Below are positions 1-8,900 of a stretch of DNA of 49,242 nt, piece after piece; position 1 is the first letter of the stretch; each line of letters begins with the position of its first letter. The notes beneath the pieces were generated by a model. That model saw nothing but the letters and a program-made list of their open reading frames with translations, ran no database searches and was not told where the DNA came from. Where the stretch lies: assembly GCA_937902805.1 (NCBI GenBank), contig CALEMB010000094.1, forward strand, positions 1-49,242. The letters run 5' to 3'. A program made the translations under genes and the position numbers. The DNA is from an uncultured Bacteroidales bacterium. Its GTDB lineage: Bacteria > Bacteroidota > Bacteroidia > Bacteroidales > F082.

Positions 1-49
1 GGGGAACCTCCTCCAGTAAACTTCAAACCTTAAAAACAACCTAAAGATC

Positions 50-169
50 ATGAACAACAAAAAACACATCCTAGAAATCATCGTGAAAGTCATAGTGGCC
101 GCCCTAACGGCCTTCGTGACCGCCATCACCACCACGAGCTGCATGGGCATAGGCCCCTTCTTCGTCTAA
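50..169 (+). CDS. smalltalk-type tiny protein (39 aa)
   Basis: A 39-residue reading frame starts at ATG 50 and stops at TAA 167-169. The peptide begins MNNKKHILEIIVKVIVAAL and ends with TTTSCMGIG plus a short tail: a basic N-terminus, one hydrophobic segment and a terminal small-residue/SCMG motif. This matches the pattern of the short 'smalltalk' proteins of Bacteroidales, whose function is unknown. From family knowledge they often lie just after a DNA-binding HU-like gene and an amidase; the window edge hides whether that holds here. The stop overlaps the stop of the convergent ATPase gene by a few bases. Family match is by pattern only. Confidence 0.65.
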   Translation: MNNKKHILEIIVKVIVAALTAFVTAITTTSCMGIGPFFV

Positions 170-1452
170 GCAGGTTTCAAACACCCGACAGGCACCACAA
201 AAACGCCATCCGTGCGACGATAGGCATACTGTCCGATGGCAGTGAGCACCATCTTGAAACTCGGCTCGGGCATACGTGTGGTATCGATTTTATCAGCCAA
301 AGAGCACAAGGTCTTCACGCCTTCATTGATCAGGCTCTCGCCACCCAATTTCACTTCAACCAGGCCATAATGTCCATTGCGAAGATGCACCACAGCGTCG
401 CATTCCAATTTGTTGCTGTCGCGATAGTGATACACCTTGCCATCCAGAGCCTCGGCATACACCCTCAAGTCACGGACGGCCAGCGTCTCAAACAGCAGGC
501 CAAACGTATTCAAGTCGTTCATCAAGTCTTTCGGTCCAATGCCCAAAGCAGCCACTGCTATGCTTGGGTCCACGAAATAGCGGGTGTCGGAAGTCCTGAT
601 AGCCGCCTTGCTCCTCAGGTTAGGATTCCAGGCAGGCATATCTTCCTCCATAAAGATTTTCTTCAGCACATCGATATAGCTCGCAATGGTGTCTTCGCTC
701 ATGCTCGGCTGCGCATTGGCGGTAAGGTCAGAATAAACCGTCGAGACAGGCACTTGTCCACCTTGATGACGCGCCAAACTGCGAATGATGCGCAACATGA
801 AATCGGCATCACGCTGCACCTCGTCGACCCGCGAAATGTCGCTGTGCAAAACGCCGTCGAGGTAGGCCGTCGCAATTCGTAAAGCGGCTTTTGGGCTCAG
901 AGGCAACGCGCCCGGCCAGCCTCCCCGGCAAATCAAGTAGGCCATTGCCTCCAAATCGTGTTTGCCTTGATAGGCTTCGGGCACAGCTCCTTCAAAAAGA
1001 CTGCCCAAACTGACCTCACCGCTGCTGTCGCCCGACTCCCAAAGCGTCATGGGACGCATCAGCAGCCATGCGAAACGGCCTGTTCCCGAATGGAAAATCT
1101 TGTCGCGTTGCTTTTTCTGGGGGACAGCCGAACCGGTAAAGATGAATTGTCCTTGGTGCTGCTCACGATGGTCCACCTCAAAACGGGCAGCATCCCACAA
1201 CTGAGGCGCCAGCTCCCACTCGTCAATCAGGCGCGGTGTGGCACCTTGCAACAAGGCCTTAATGTTCACTTCTGCCAAACGCAGGTTCTGCGCCTTGATG
1301 TCGGGGTCGTCCATATAAAGGATGCTTTTGGCATGTTGCTCTGAGGTCGTCGTCTTGCCGCACCACTTCGGGCCTTCCACCAAAACAGCACCAACAGCCT
1401 CTAATAAATCCTCTAAATTTTGGTCGCAAATCCGGGGTTTATATTCACTCAT
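166..1452 (-). CDS. AAA-family ATP-binding protein with DUF4143 (PD-(D/E)XK-like) C-terminus
   Basis: The 428-residue protein carries a Walker A motif GPKWCGKTT at residues 27-35 and a Walker B-like LIDEWE at 75-80, followed by a helical middle part and a C-terminal domain with ECDAVV and GLVEVKLG. That tail resembles the nuclease-fold end of the AAA_14/DUF4143 family, which is very common as accessory cargo in Bacteroidota and has no well established cellular role. It has its own upstream region rather than being coupled to pbpC: a 23-bp tandem array begins 71 bp upstream of the start. The reading frame looks complete, with an ATG start followed by SEYKPRI, which is typical of the family. 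Function beyond ATP binding is not known. Confidence 0.85.
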   Translation of the reverse strand: MSEYKPRICDQNLEDLLEAVGAVLVEGPKWCGKTTTSEQHAKSILYMDDPDIKAQNLRLAEVNIKALLQGATPRLIDEWELAPQLWDAARFEVDHREQHQGQFIFTGSAVPQKKQRDKIFHSGTGRFAWLLMRPMTLWESGDSSGEVSLGSLFEGAVPEAYQGKHDLEAMAYLICRGGWPGALPLSPKAALRIATAYLDGVLHSDISRVDEVQRDADFMLRIIRSLARHQGGQVPVSTVYSDLTANAQPSMSEDTIASYIDVLKKIFMEEDMPAWNPNLRSKAAIRTSDTRYFVDPSIAVAALGIGPKDLMNDLNTFGLLFETLAVRDLRVYAEALDGKVYHYRDSNKLECDAVVHLRNGHYGLVEVKLGGESLINEGVKTLCSLADKIDTTRMPEPSFKMVLTAIGQYAYRRTDGVFVVPVGCLKPA

Positions 1453-1522
1453 TTTTTATAATGTTATTTCAGGTGCAAAAATACTAAAAATCTGATAAAT
1501 ACAACAAATTTTTCTATTTTTA

Positions 1523-1637
1523 TTCACCAAGTTGAGGATTTTCTGTTCACCAAGTTGAGGATTTTTCATTCACCAAGTTGAGGATTTTTCATTCACCAAG
1601 TTGAGGATTTTTCATTCACCAAGTTGAGGATTTTTAT
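1523..1637. repeat. five-copy 23-bp tandem repeat
   Basis: Five head-to-tail 23-bp units start at 1523, 1546, 1569, 1592 and 1615. Each begins TTCACCAAGTTGAGGATTTT and only the last three bases vary (CTG, TCA, TCA, TCA, TAT). The array fills the space between the ATPase start and pbpC, and its last unit contains the pbpC stop codon (TAA on the minus strand, 1634-1636). Seen from the ATPase gene it lies in the promoter region, so an iteron-like protein-binding array is a possible role (inference). Confidence 0.95.
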
Positions 1638-3949
1638 TGCACCACAACCTTCCTATTCAACTCCACCCCGTCTTCATCCACGCAACGGAGGCGATAGGTG
1701 CCTTTCTCCACATCGATGGGCATTTGATGGTTGAGGCGAGTCTGACCTAAGAACTTGTCGTTCAGGGTCCAGAAGATGGTTTTTTGTGGGTTGCGATGGG
1801 CGATTTCGAAAACGACCTGCTGACGGTCACCACGGATGCCGATGGGGATGTTCACCTTGGCGTCGCCCTTGGGATAGACGAAGGCCATCACCTCGTCGGG
1901 ATGGGCGGTGCCGCAGCCTGGATAGAAGGCCGGCAGCGGACGAAACATTGGCGAGTGCTTCTTGTAGAACCACTCCATCACAGGCGGTAGGACATAAAAC
2001 ACGTCGTAGCATTTCTGGTCCACGGGATAACAGTCGGGGCGCACCTGATACTGACGCGACGCGTCCAAAAACACCTTCTTATGATAAGGACACACACCCG
2101 TTTTGTTCTCCACGTTGCAGACACGGATCTTCTTCGTGTGCTGGCAGAACTCTGACTTAGGGTAGCCCGACTCCGCACAAACCTCAATCTCAACGCTTTC
2201 CGATGTGTTGGCAGGATAGCGGTAACTGTCGTTCAACTTGCTGACCACATCAAACATGATGGGGGCCGCCACTCCCACACCCGTCAGGCCAGGACGGCCC
2301 TCGCCATCGGAGTTACCCGCCCAAACACCCACCACATAACGGTCGGTGAGACCCACAGCCCAAGCGTCCTTGAAGCCGTAGCTGGTGCCCGTCTTCCACG
2401 CCACCTGCGCAGAAGAAGAGAAACCTCCCCACCCTATCTGGTTCACCGGCCTGGTCAAACCGAGCATCACGTGGAAAGTCTCAGCGATAGCCTCGGCAGA
2501 AAACGGTGACTCCTTCTCGTCGACCTTGACATTGTAGTTCTCATTCACATGAACGGCCAACTTGCGCCCCATCTTGGCATAGGCGTTGGTGATATCATAT
2601 AGCGACGACTCGGCTCCACCCACGATGAGTGACAGGCCGTAATGCTCCGCATCAAAGACGATGCCTTTCAGCGGCAACTGCTTCAACAAATTGTGGAAAC
2701 GAGGCTGTCCATATTCTCGTAGCAAGTGTACAAAAGGCGCATTAAGGGAGTTCTGCAAGGCCTTATCAGCGGGCACCGCGCCCCAATACTCACCACTGTA
2801 GTTTTTCGGTGTGAAACCCGAGAGGCTCATCGGGATATCGGGCAGGACCATCTCGGGCAACAAGGTGCCCTCGTCAAGCATGGCGGCAAAGAGGAATGGC
2901 TTCAAAATGCTACCCGTAGAGCGTTGTGCCTTCACCATGTCGACCATGGCTGCATCCGTGGCGTTCCTGTTGTTGCCGACGTATGCGATGATTTCATCGT
3001 TCAGGTAATCCACGACATACACCGCGGCATTGTCGATATTGTTCATCACGTTGGTCTCATGGTGGCGGTCCATGATGTCCATCACGGCCTGCTGCAGACG
3101 ATAGTCGAGATCGGAAGTGATTTGTTCGCCATGGTGTTGCTTGTCCTGGTCACTCAAATAATGATACGCCAACATGGGCATGTCGTATGGCTTGTCGGGA
3201 ATGCTCTCCATCATGGCCAGCTCACAGTCCTCGTCGGAAAGTTCGGGGACATTGAAACGTCTCGGGATAAAGGTCTTGGAATGCGGCAAGCGTTGCAATA
3301 GTTCATCACGTTTCTGCAATAGACGCTCACGGGAACGTCCAGGGTGTATCAATGCCGGAGCATTGGGCAGTACGGCAAGGGTAGCCGCTTCCGCCCAAGA
3401 GAGTTCTTCGGGCGTAGTGTGGAAATAACGCCATGCTGCCGCGTCGATGCCCACCACGTTGCCTCCGAAGGGCGCGTTGGCAGCATACATGTCAAGAATA
3501 GACCGTTTGGAGTAGCGCAGTTCAAGGCGCATGGCCAAAATCACCTCCCAAAGTTTCTCAGCGTATGTTCGTGGAGGGTTGTCGCGCGACATGCGTACCA
3601 CCTGCATGGAGACAGTGCTGCCACCACGAACCACCTCACCCGCCTTCACGTTATCAATAAACGACTTCACGAAGGCCACGGGATTGAAGCCTGGATGGAA
3701 GAAAAACCAACGGTCTTCGTATTCCAAAAGGCAGGCGACGTATTTCGGGGAATAGTGGTTGGTGGCAGGGAAACGCCACTGACCGTCATCAGCAATCTTC
3801 GCACCGAGCAGCTCGCCGTTCTTCGCTGTCAACACGGTGGAATAAGGCTTGTCGAAATGCGGGGCGGGGATACAGAGGAAGGCAAGGAAGAGGCCGACTA
3901 GAACCAGCAATACTATTTTGAGTTTCTTATGTTTTTTGAATAATTGCAT
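1634..3949 (-). CDS. pbpC: penicillin-binding protein 1C (bifunctional transglycosylase/transpeptidase)
   Basis: This 771-residue class A PBP builds and cross-links peptidoglycan at the cytoplasmic membrane. One N-terminal membrane segment (about residues 11-27) is followed by a GT51 transglycosylase domain with the EDRWFFFHPG motif (catalytic Glu near 78) and RGGSTVSMQVVRM (108-120). The transpeptidase domain has SILK at 347-350 (SxxK), SLN at 401-403 and KTG at 519-521, so all three active-site motifs are present. The cysteine-containing C-terminal part fits the PBP1C-specific C-terminal domain. From family knowledge pbpC usually sits beside an alpha-2-macroglobulin gene; here that partner lies 2 kb upstream, beyond an inserted island. 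The stop codon falls inside the 23-bp tandem array. Confidence 0.95.
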   Translation of the reverse strand: MQLFKKHKKLKIVLLVLVGLFLAFLCIPAPHFDKPYSTVLTAKNGELLGAKIADDGQWRFPATNHYSPKYVACLLEYEDRWFFFHPGFNPVAFVKSFIDNVKAGEVVRGGSTVSMQVVRMSRDNPPRTYAEKLWEVILAMRLELRYSKRSILDMYAANAPFGGNVVGIDAAAWRYFHTTPEELSWAEAATLAVLPNAPALIHPGRSRERLLQKRDELLQRLPHSKTFIPRRFNVPELSDEDCELAMMESIPDKPYDMPMLAYHYLSDQDKQHHGEQITSDLDYRLQQAVMDIMDRHHETNVMNNIDNAAVYVVDYLNDEIIAYVGNNRNATDAAMVDMVKAQRSTGSILKPFLFAAMLDEGTLLPEMVLPDIPMSLSGFTPKNYSGEYWGAVPADKALQNSLNAPFVHLLREYGQPRFHNLLKQLPLKGIVFDAEHYGLSLIVGGAESSLYDITNAYAKMGRKLAVHVNENYNVKVDEKESPFSAEAIAETFHVMLGLTRPVNQIGWGGFSSSAQVAWKTGTSYGFKDAWAVGLTDRYVVGVWAGNSDGEGRPGLTGVGVAAPIMFDVVSKLNDSYRYPANTSESVEIEVCAESGYPKSEFCQHTKKIRVCNVENKTGVCPYHKKVFLDASRQYQVRPDCYPVDQKCYDVFYVLPPVMEWFYKKHSPMFRPLPAFYPGCGTAHPDEVMAFVYPKGDAKVNIPIGIRGDRQQVVFEIAHRNPQKTIFWTLNDKFLGQTRLNHQMPIDVEKGTYRLRCVDEDGVELNRKVVVQ

Positions 3950-3967
3950 TGGGTAAATTGGAAGAAG

Positions 3968-5191
3968 TTACTTGTTATCATTGATAAATCGGCAAAACTC
4001 CACCAAACTTTGCTGAATAACGCTTCCAACTTGCAGTTGCTCCTTATAAAGTGCCACCATCGTTGGCGACATACTACGGTTCAAAGCAAAACGCACCACT
4101 TCCATATCCGCCTCCTTGCAAAGAAGGATTCCTATGCTTGGATTCTCATTAGACCGACGTTCTTCTTGGTCAAGTGCCTCCAAATAAAACTCCAACTGTC
4201 CAAGATCTTTGGGATGAAACTCCGTGGTCTTCAACTCTATCGCGACCATACACTGCAACAATCGGTGATAAAACAACAAATCCACTTTGAAAGTCTTGCT
4301 ACCTACAGTTACCCGATGCTCCTCATCAATAAAGAGGAAGTCTTTCCCCAACTCCAGGATAAAGTCTTTCATGTGGGAAACGATTTCTTTTCTCAATTTA
4401 GATTCTTTATACTCGAGGGGCAATCCTAACATATCCAAATACACACGATCTTTGAACAGGAATGGTGCCGATGGATAGTTCTTGCTCATTGATTGTGCCA
4501 TCGCATTCCCGCTTCCCAAAACAGAAGTCATGGTGTTGGTGGAAATGGCTCGTATCAGTTCTTTGTTTTGCAGTTTTTCTCTTCCAGCATACAGCATGTA
4601 AAACAATCTTTCTTCATTGCTTCGACACCGATTCATGATGATTTGATGGTTGGTCCATCCTGTACTAAACAGCACGCTGGGAATTTGTGCCATTTCGAAT
4701 GGCACAATTTCAGAAGACTGATTTTGTGCCGTTTCAAATGGCACAATTTCAGTTGATACCATTTGTGCCAATCCGTTTGGCACAAATTCATTTTGTTCAT
4801 TTCCCAAAGCTGGGGTAGATAGATACTGTTGCATTCCATAATGGTTGACCATCTCAACAAAAGCAGGTGAGGTGTATAAATCATACAATTGCACCATTTT
4901 GTATAAGGTTCGATAACTCCAGCCTCTTACTTTAGGGTTACGGGTGTGGATATAATCCGCCAACAATCGCACTACGCCATCGCCCCAATCCGACGATTTC
5001 AATTTGCCAGAAACGAAACCGCCCACTTCCCATACCATCATCAGCGATTCGTTGTTGATGCCTGCGGTTACCCTATTGCGATGTGTCGCAATAATGCCAT
5101 ATACGGCCTCGAAATCGTCCCTGTAATCCAAAGGGGAGTTTGTTTTATTTATCTCTTTCTTCATAGTCGTAATACTCTTTGATTGTGTCAT
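3968..5191 (-). CDS. YhcG-type DUF1016 protein with PD-(D/E)XK nuclease domain
   Basis: The 407-residue protein has an N-terminal DUF1016_N-like helical region (about residues 27-120, with MVWEVGGF and WSYRTLYKMV) and a C-terminal nuclease domain with VDLLFYHR (303-310) and AIELK (317-321), the D...ExK core of the PD-(D/E)XK fold. Such proteins are often found with restriction-modification and mobile cargo; their role is unproven. Residues about 134-172 are a linker with a 13-residue repeat (EIVPFETAQ / EIVPFEMAQ), produced by the palindromic DNA array at 4685-4785. The gene is AT-rich compared with pbpC and the A2M gene and lies between them, suggesting acquisition. An internal ATG ten codons in (5164) is an alternative start. 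Confidence 0.9.
   Translation of the reverse strand: MTQSKSITTMKKEINKTNSPLDYRDDFEAVYGIIATHRNRVTAGINNESLMMVWEVGGFVSGKLKSSDWGDGVVRLLADYIHTRNPKVRGWSYRTLYKMVQLYDLYTSPAFVEMVNHYGMQQYLSTPALGNEQNEFVPNGLAQMVSTEIVPFETAQNQSSEIVPFEMAQIPSVLFSTGWTNHQIIMNRCRSNEERLFYMLYAGREKLQNKELIRAISTNTMTSVLGSGNAMAQSMSKNYPSAPFLFKDRVYLDMLGLPLEYKESKLRKEIVSHMKDFILELGKDFLFIDEEHRVTVGSKTFKVDLLFYHRLLQCMVAIELKTTEFHPKDLGQLEFYLEALDQEERRSNENPSIGILLCKEADMEVVRFALNRSMSPTMVALYKEQLQVGSVIQQSLVEFCRFINDNK
4685..4785. repeat. three 23-bp palindromes with exact 39-bp period, inside the YhcG-type gene
   Basis: Palindromes with arms TTGTGCC and GGCACAA around nine bases occur at 4685-4707, 4724-4746 and 4763-4785. Their starts are 39 bp apart both times, and the 16-bp spaces between them are similar but not identical. 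Thirty-nine bases is thirteen codons, so the array stays in frame and encodes a repeating linker. The arms are identical in all three units while the centres vary (ATTTCGAAT, GTTTCAAAT, AATCCGTTT). Confidence 0.95.
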
Positions 5192-5248
5192 ACCTGTACA
5201 CTGAGGTGCAGAGCATTATGTTTGGTTTTTTTATCATACAATTCTTTA

Positions 5249-5368
5249 TTATTTCCATTCTATTTGGAATCCCTTTTTGGCAAGGAATTCTACAATCGTG
5301 TCCTTACCTACATTAAACTCTCTCATCACTTTCGACAATCGAATAGTGAAATCTGTTCCTTTAGACAT
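5249..5368 (-). CDS. 39-aa IF2-N-like small protein (possibly a fragment)
   Basis: A minus-strand frame of 39 codons starts at ATG 5368-5366 and ends with TAA 5251-5249. The peptide MSKGTDFTIRLSKVMREFNV continues with GKDTIVEFLAKKGF. This resembles the small helical IF2-N fold (RLSKVxREFNVGxxTIVEFLxKKG) found at the N-terminus of bacterial IF-2 and in short Bacteroidota proteins. Those proteins are normally longer, so this could be a truncated remnant in the accessory island or a genuine small protein. It lies between the RhuM-like remnant and the YhcG-type gene, in the same orientation. Confidence 0.5.
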   Translation of the reverse strand: MSKGTDFTIRLSKVMREFNVGKDTIVEFLAKKGFQIEWK

Positions 5369-5388
5369 TATTTCTTCCTCTTTGATTC

Positions 5389-5784
5389 TCAATTATTTGC
5401 TAAACCGACTCTCATTTTTTGCAACAAAGCATCAGCTCTCATCTCCATCCGCCCAAACACAAACCATTTCTTCCCCAAATCCTTCAGCGATGCGCCAATA
5501 TGATAAACGGTATTGTCAATGCAAAGGAAACGGTCGTGCGCATTTTGAACTTGTAAGAAATCCTTACAAGTTACACTCTTTTCAAATTCGTGTTCTTTGT
5601 AAACATTATTGATATGAATCGTAATGTTTTGTGATGTCGTATCAAATAGCCACGACATTTGCTTTTGGGTAAGCCAAACCGTTTCTTCCGACAACTGGAC
5701 TTCCAATTGCACTGCATCATCATCGCTGTGATAAACAACAACAGAACTGCTTTCGGGCTGATATGTTACCAACTCTTTGTCCAT
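5389..5784 (-). pseudogene. collapsed RhuM-like gene fused to an unrelated C-terminal tail
   Basis: The first about 80 residues (LEVQLSEETVWLTQKQM, SQNITIHINNVYKE, CKDFLQVQ) resemble the start of RhuM-family virulence/mobile proteins, which are normally around 300 residues or more. The sequence then jumps directly to NAHDRFLCIDNTVYHIGASL, DLGKKWFVF, a tail I associate with ORF6N-type or related DNA-binding proteins rather than RhuM. The 131-residue product is therefore best explained by an internal deletion that joined two genes in frame. The joint falls immediately after a palindrome (5547-5572). It may still be expressed from the TAnnTTTG promoter at 5809-5817. The family of the tail is uncertain. 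Confidence 0.6.
5547..5572. repeat. 26-bp imperfect palindrome, copy 1 (inside the RhuM-like frame)
   Basis: The arms AACTTGTAAG and CTTACAAGTT form an imperfect palindrome at the point where the RhuM-like part of the reading frame ends (encoding TCKDFLQVQ). A near-identical copy lies outside the gene at 5853-5878. Confidence 0.8.
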
Positions 5785-5808
5785 AAATGAGATTTATGTA
5801 TTGTGTGG

Positions 5809-5817
5809 GCAAAGATA
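5809..5817 (-). promoter_or_regulatory. Bacteroidota -7 element (TATCTTTGC) for the RhuM-like/IF2-N/YhcG genes
   Basis: On the minus strand TATCTTTGC lies 25 bp before the RhuM-like start. It fits the TAnnTTTG -7 consensus of Bacteroidota. A -33 TTTG exists upstream but at shorter than usual spacing, so strength is unclear. Confidence 0.5.
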
Positions 5818-5852
5818 TGGAATTTTGGAATTGCAAATTATACAACAAATAT

Positions 5853-5878
5853 GAACTAGTAAGAAATCTTTACAAGTT
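5853..5878. repeat. 26-bp imperfect palindrome, copy 2 (upstream of the RhuM-like frame)
   Basis: This is a direct copy of 5547-5572 with two base changes, about 300 bp away, in the intergenic space between the RhuM-like frame and the A2M stop. The two copies flank the 5' half of the remnant. Confidence 0.8.
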
Positions 5879-5903
5879 GTATCAGCCAACCACTAAAAAA
5901 TAA

Positions 5904-5929
5904 GGGCGGACACACATGCCCGCCCCTAC
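5904..5929. repeat. intergenic palindrome (GGGCGGAC...GCCCGCCCC)
   Basis: Arms GGGCGG and CCGCCC flank an ACACATGC-type centre, just downstream of the A2M stop on the minus strand. A related GTAGGGGC...GTCTGCCC element lies at 26268-26293. It could act as a weak terminator hairpin but lacks a clear T tract. Confidence 0.6.
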
Positions 5930-5949
5930 GATGTTCATTTCGTTACTAA

Positions 5950-8900
5950 TTACTTCACCACGCACCCGCGTGCAGGCACATTGTAGAAGATCTCGTTGTT
6001 ATACATATCCTCGCAGCGAACGGCAGGGATCATGTAGTTGCCCTCGTAGGTGGCGTTGGCCTTGAGGGTGAAGGTCTTCTTCGAACGCGGCATGAGGTCG
6101 AAGTAGAAGTAGGCACGGTCGTCGCGAAGGTCGATGTGCTTGGCACCTTCGTTGCCCGTCATCTCACCATTCACGCGCTCGTTGACCAGCTCCCAGCCCG
6201 AAGGCAGGTAGTACGACAACGCCAGTTCCGTGACTTGATACTCACTCGGGTTGCTCACCGTCATCTGCACCTTCAAGTCGGTGCCGACAGCAAGGTTGGC
6301 AGGATTCATCGCGTTGCCGTTCTTGTCGAAGTAGCTCACCGTCATGTTGATGAAGTTGCCGCTTTCGTTCATGTCGTACTCAGCCACCGAGGTCTTGGTG
6401 AACACGTTGGCAACCATCTTTTGGTTGGTGTTGTTCTTGATTTCGACCATGTTGCTACCCAGTTTTGGCGTGAAGCTGAAGCCCACCGAAGCCGTATTGG
6501 CGTTCAAGGTGCGCTCCTCGCCGTTCACCTTCACGGTGGCAGAGAGGTTGGTGTTGGCGACATTCATCTTCTCGGCATACTTGCCAAGCACGAAGAGCGA
6601 GAAAGCTGTCGTCTGCGTGTCCATCCAGCGATCGCTGCTCAGCATGCGGCACACCGTGTTGATGTTGTTCTGCACCGTCTGGGCATCAACGTCACAGAGC
6701 ATCTGCACATAAGTGTAGAAAGCCAAGTCGCGGGTACGTGAGCCAAACGAGGTGTAGTAGTCGGACATGGACTTGCCTTCTTCAAAGACCGGCAGCAGAT
6801 TCTGGGCGATGGTCGTCTTACCCGTCTGGGCAAAGGCGGCAGCAGCCAAAGCCTTGGTCAAATCGTAGTGCATCTCCATTTCCTTGAAGCGGTTCATGGC
6901 ACCCATCTCAGCCTTGCCGGCCAAAGCCAGCACGAAGAGACGATAGGCTTGGATGGTCTCGCCCGGTTTGTAGTCGGGATTGTTCTTCCACTGCTTGGCG
7001 CGGTTGGCCTGATAGCTCAACAGACCGTCAAGGAAGTACTGCGGCACATTGAAGCCTTGCTTGTTAGCCTCGACGAGGAAATGCAACGCGTAAATCTCGG
7101 TCCACGGGTCGGTGTAGTTGCCACCCACCCAGTTGGTCATCGAGTTGTCGGACTTCCTGTAGTTATTCAGGTTGGTGATGGCTGCTTCAATATTGTTGCG
7201 CATCGCTTCCTTATCCTTGTCATCGAGTTGGACGAAATAGTTCAGGTAGAGCTGCGGGAAGGCCTTCGAAGTGGTCTGCTCGAGGCAGCCGTGTGGATAG
7301 TCCATGAGGTAGTCCAAACGGCCAAAGAGGTCGACAGGCAGCAACGAAGAAACAGTGATGTTGCCTTGTTGTGTGCCTTCCATGCCAGCCAGGTCGAACG
7401 GCACGCTCACCGTCTGTCCAGCTTCGATTTCCTTGGTGATGGTGTTGCGGCGTTCTGCATTCGGCATACGGATGGGCATCAGCGTTGACGACTCGGCAGT
7501 ATAACCGTCGCCTGTCACAGAAAGCTTCAATTCTGCATTGCCTAAGGTCTTCGGGATGGTCGTCTTGACGGCGACAATGCCTTCGCCGTTACCGTCAATC
7601 GTTACTGAAGTCGGCAGGGCGCCTACGGGTTCCAAATTCTTATTGTTGAACTTCACTTCAAGGGTCTTATTCTTCATCGTGGGAGCCTGCACCTGCACCT
7701 TGAGGTTCAACTCATCGCCAGGGGCCACCACACGCGGTGCCGAGGGATAAAGGTTGATCGGGTCGACGACGGTCATACGTTTCTCAGCCGAGCCGAAAGC
7801 TTTGGCATTGCCCTTGGCCACCACCATGAAGCGCAGGGCACCAGAGCATTGCGGCACCTCGAAGCTATGCGTGTTGGTCTCGCCAGCCTTCAACTCGAAA
7901 GGTCCCAAGGTGACCGCATAGGCCTTGAAGCGGTTGTCCAATGTGATTTCCTGGTTGATGATGCCGTCACCACCGATGGCATAGACAGATCCTAACTCAC
8001 CGCTGAAGGCATCCACGACGGAAGCGTAGTTGTCCCACGTGCGGACGCTCAGTGCCTGTTTGCTGTTGAAGTAACCATAAGGATTCGGCGTCGAGAAGTT
8101 GGTCAGACCGAGGATGCCCTCGTCGACAATGGCCAAGGTATAGGTCATGGCTTGCTTGTTGGCTTCACTCACCTTCACGTCGAGGGTCTTCTTTGTGTTG
8201 GCCGTCTCAGGAACGCTGATATTGGGTTGCAGCTGCAACTTCTTATTCTCCACCTTCACCGGCACCACGCCATAGAGACGGATAGGCATGTCGTTCTTGG
8301 CATCATGCGGCTGGATGAGGGCGACATAGACATACACATTCGGAATCATCTCATCCGTGGCAGTGATTTCCACCTTGCCTTCCTTGCCGAGGTTCTCGAC
8401 CAGCATAGTCTGCATCACCTTGTCGTTGGCTTCCACAGTGACGAGTGCCTTGGCTTCTTCGTTGGCGGGGAAGGTGACGACAATCTTTTCGCCCACCTGA
8501 TAGCTGTCGGCTGTGGTCTTCATCATCAGCTGTGCCGGAGCACCCGAGGCCGACGAGCTGTGACCATAGCCCCAGTCGAAGGAAATAATCTTGGCGAACA
8601 TGTTGCCGCCCTGCTTGTCGTTGACGACGAAGAGATAGCTACCCCATTGCTCGTTTGGGATGTTGAAGTTGACTGAAGTCGTGCCGTTGCAGGTCAAAGT
8701 GCCATTCTGCACAGGAGCCTTGTAGGTACCCGTAGCATAGCGTTGCAACGACCATTCGTCCTCGCTCGACCACCACCAGTAGGAATCCAGTTTGTAGAGG
8801 GCATATTCCAGCATCACCGTCGAAGTATAGGCCGTTCCCTCCTCGCCTACCATGGCGATGTTGAACTTCCAATCCTTGTTGGTGTCGTAGTAGCTGCCAT

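Noticed and set aside
1523..1637. Possible CRISPR array or satellite with spacers.
   Set aside because: Units are directly adjacent without spacers.
4685..4785. Possible CRISPR array.
   Set aside because: Only three units, spacers of 16 bp that resemble each other, all within a coding frame, and no cas gene in the window.
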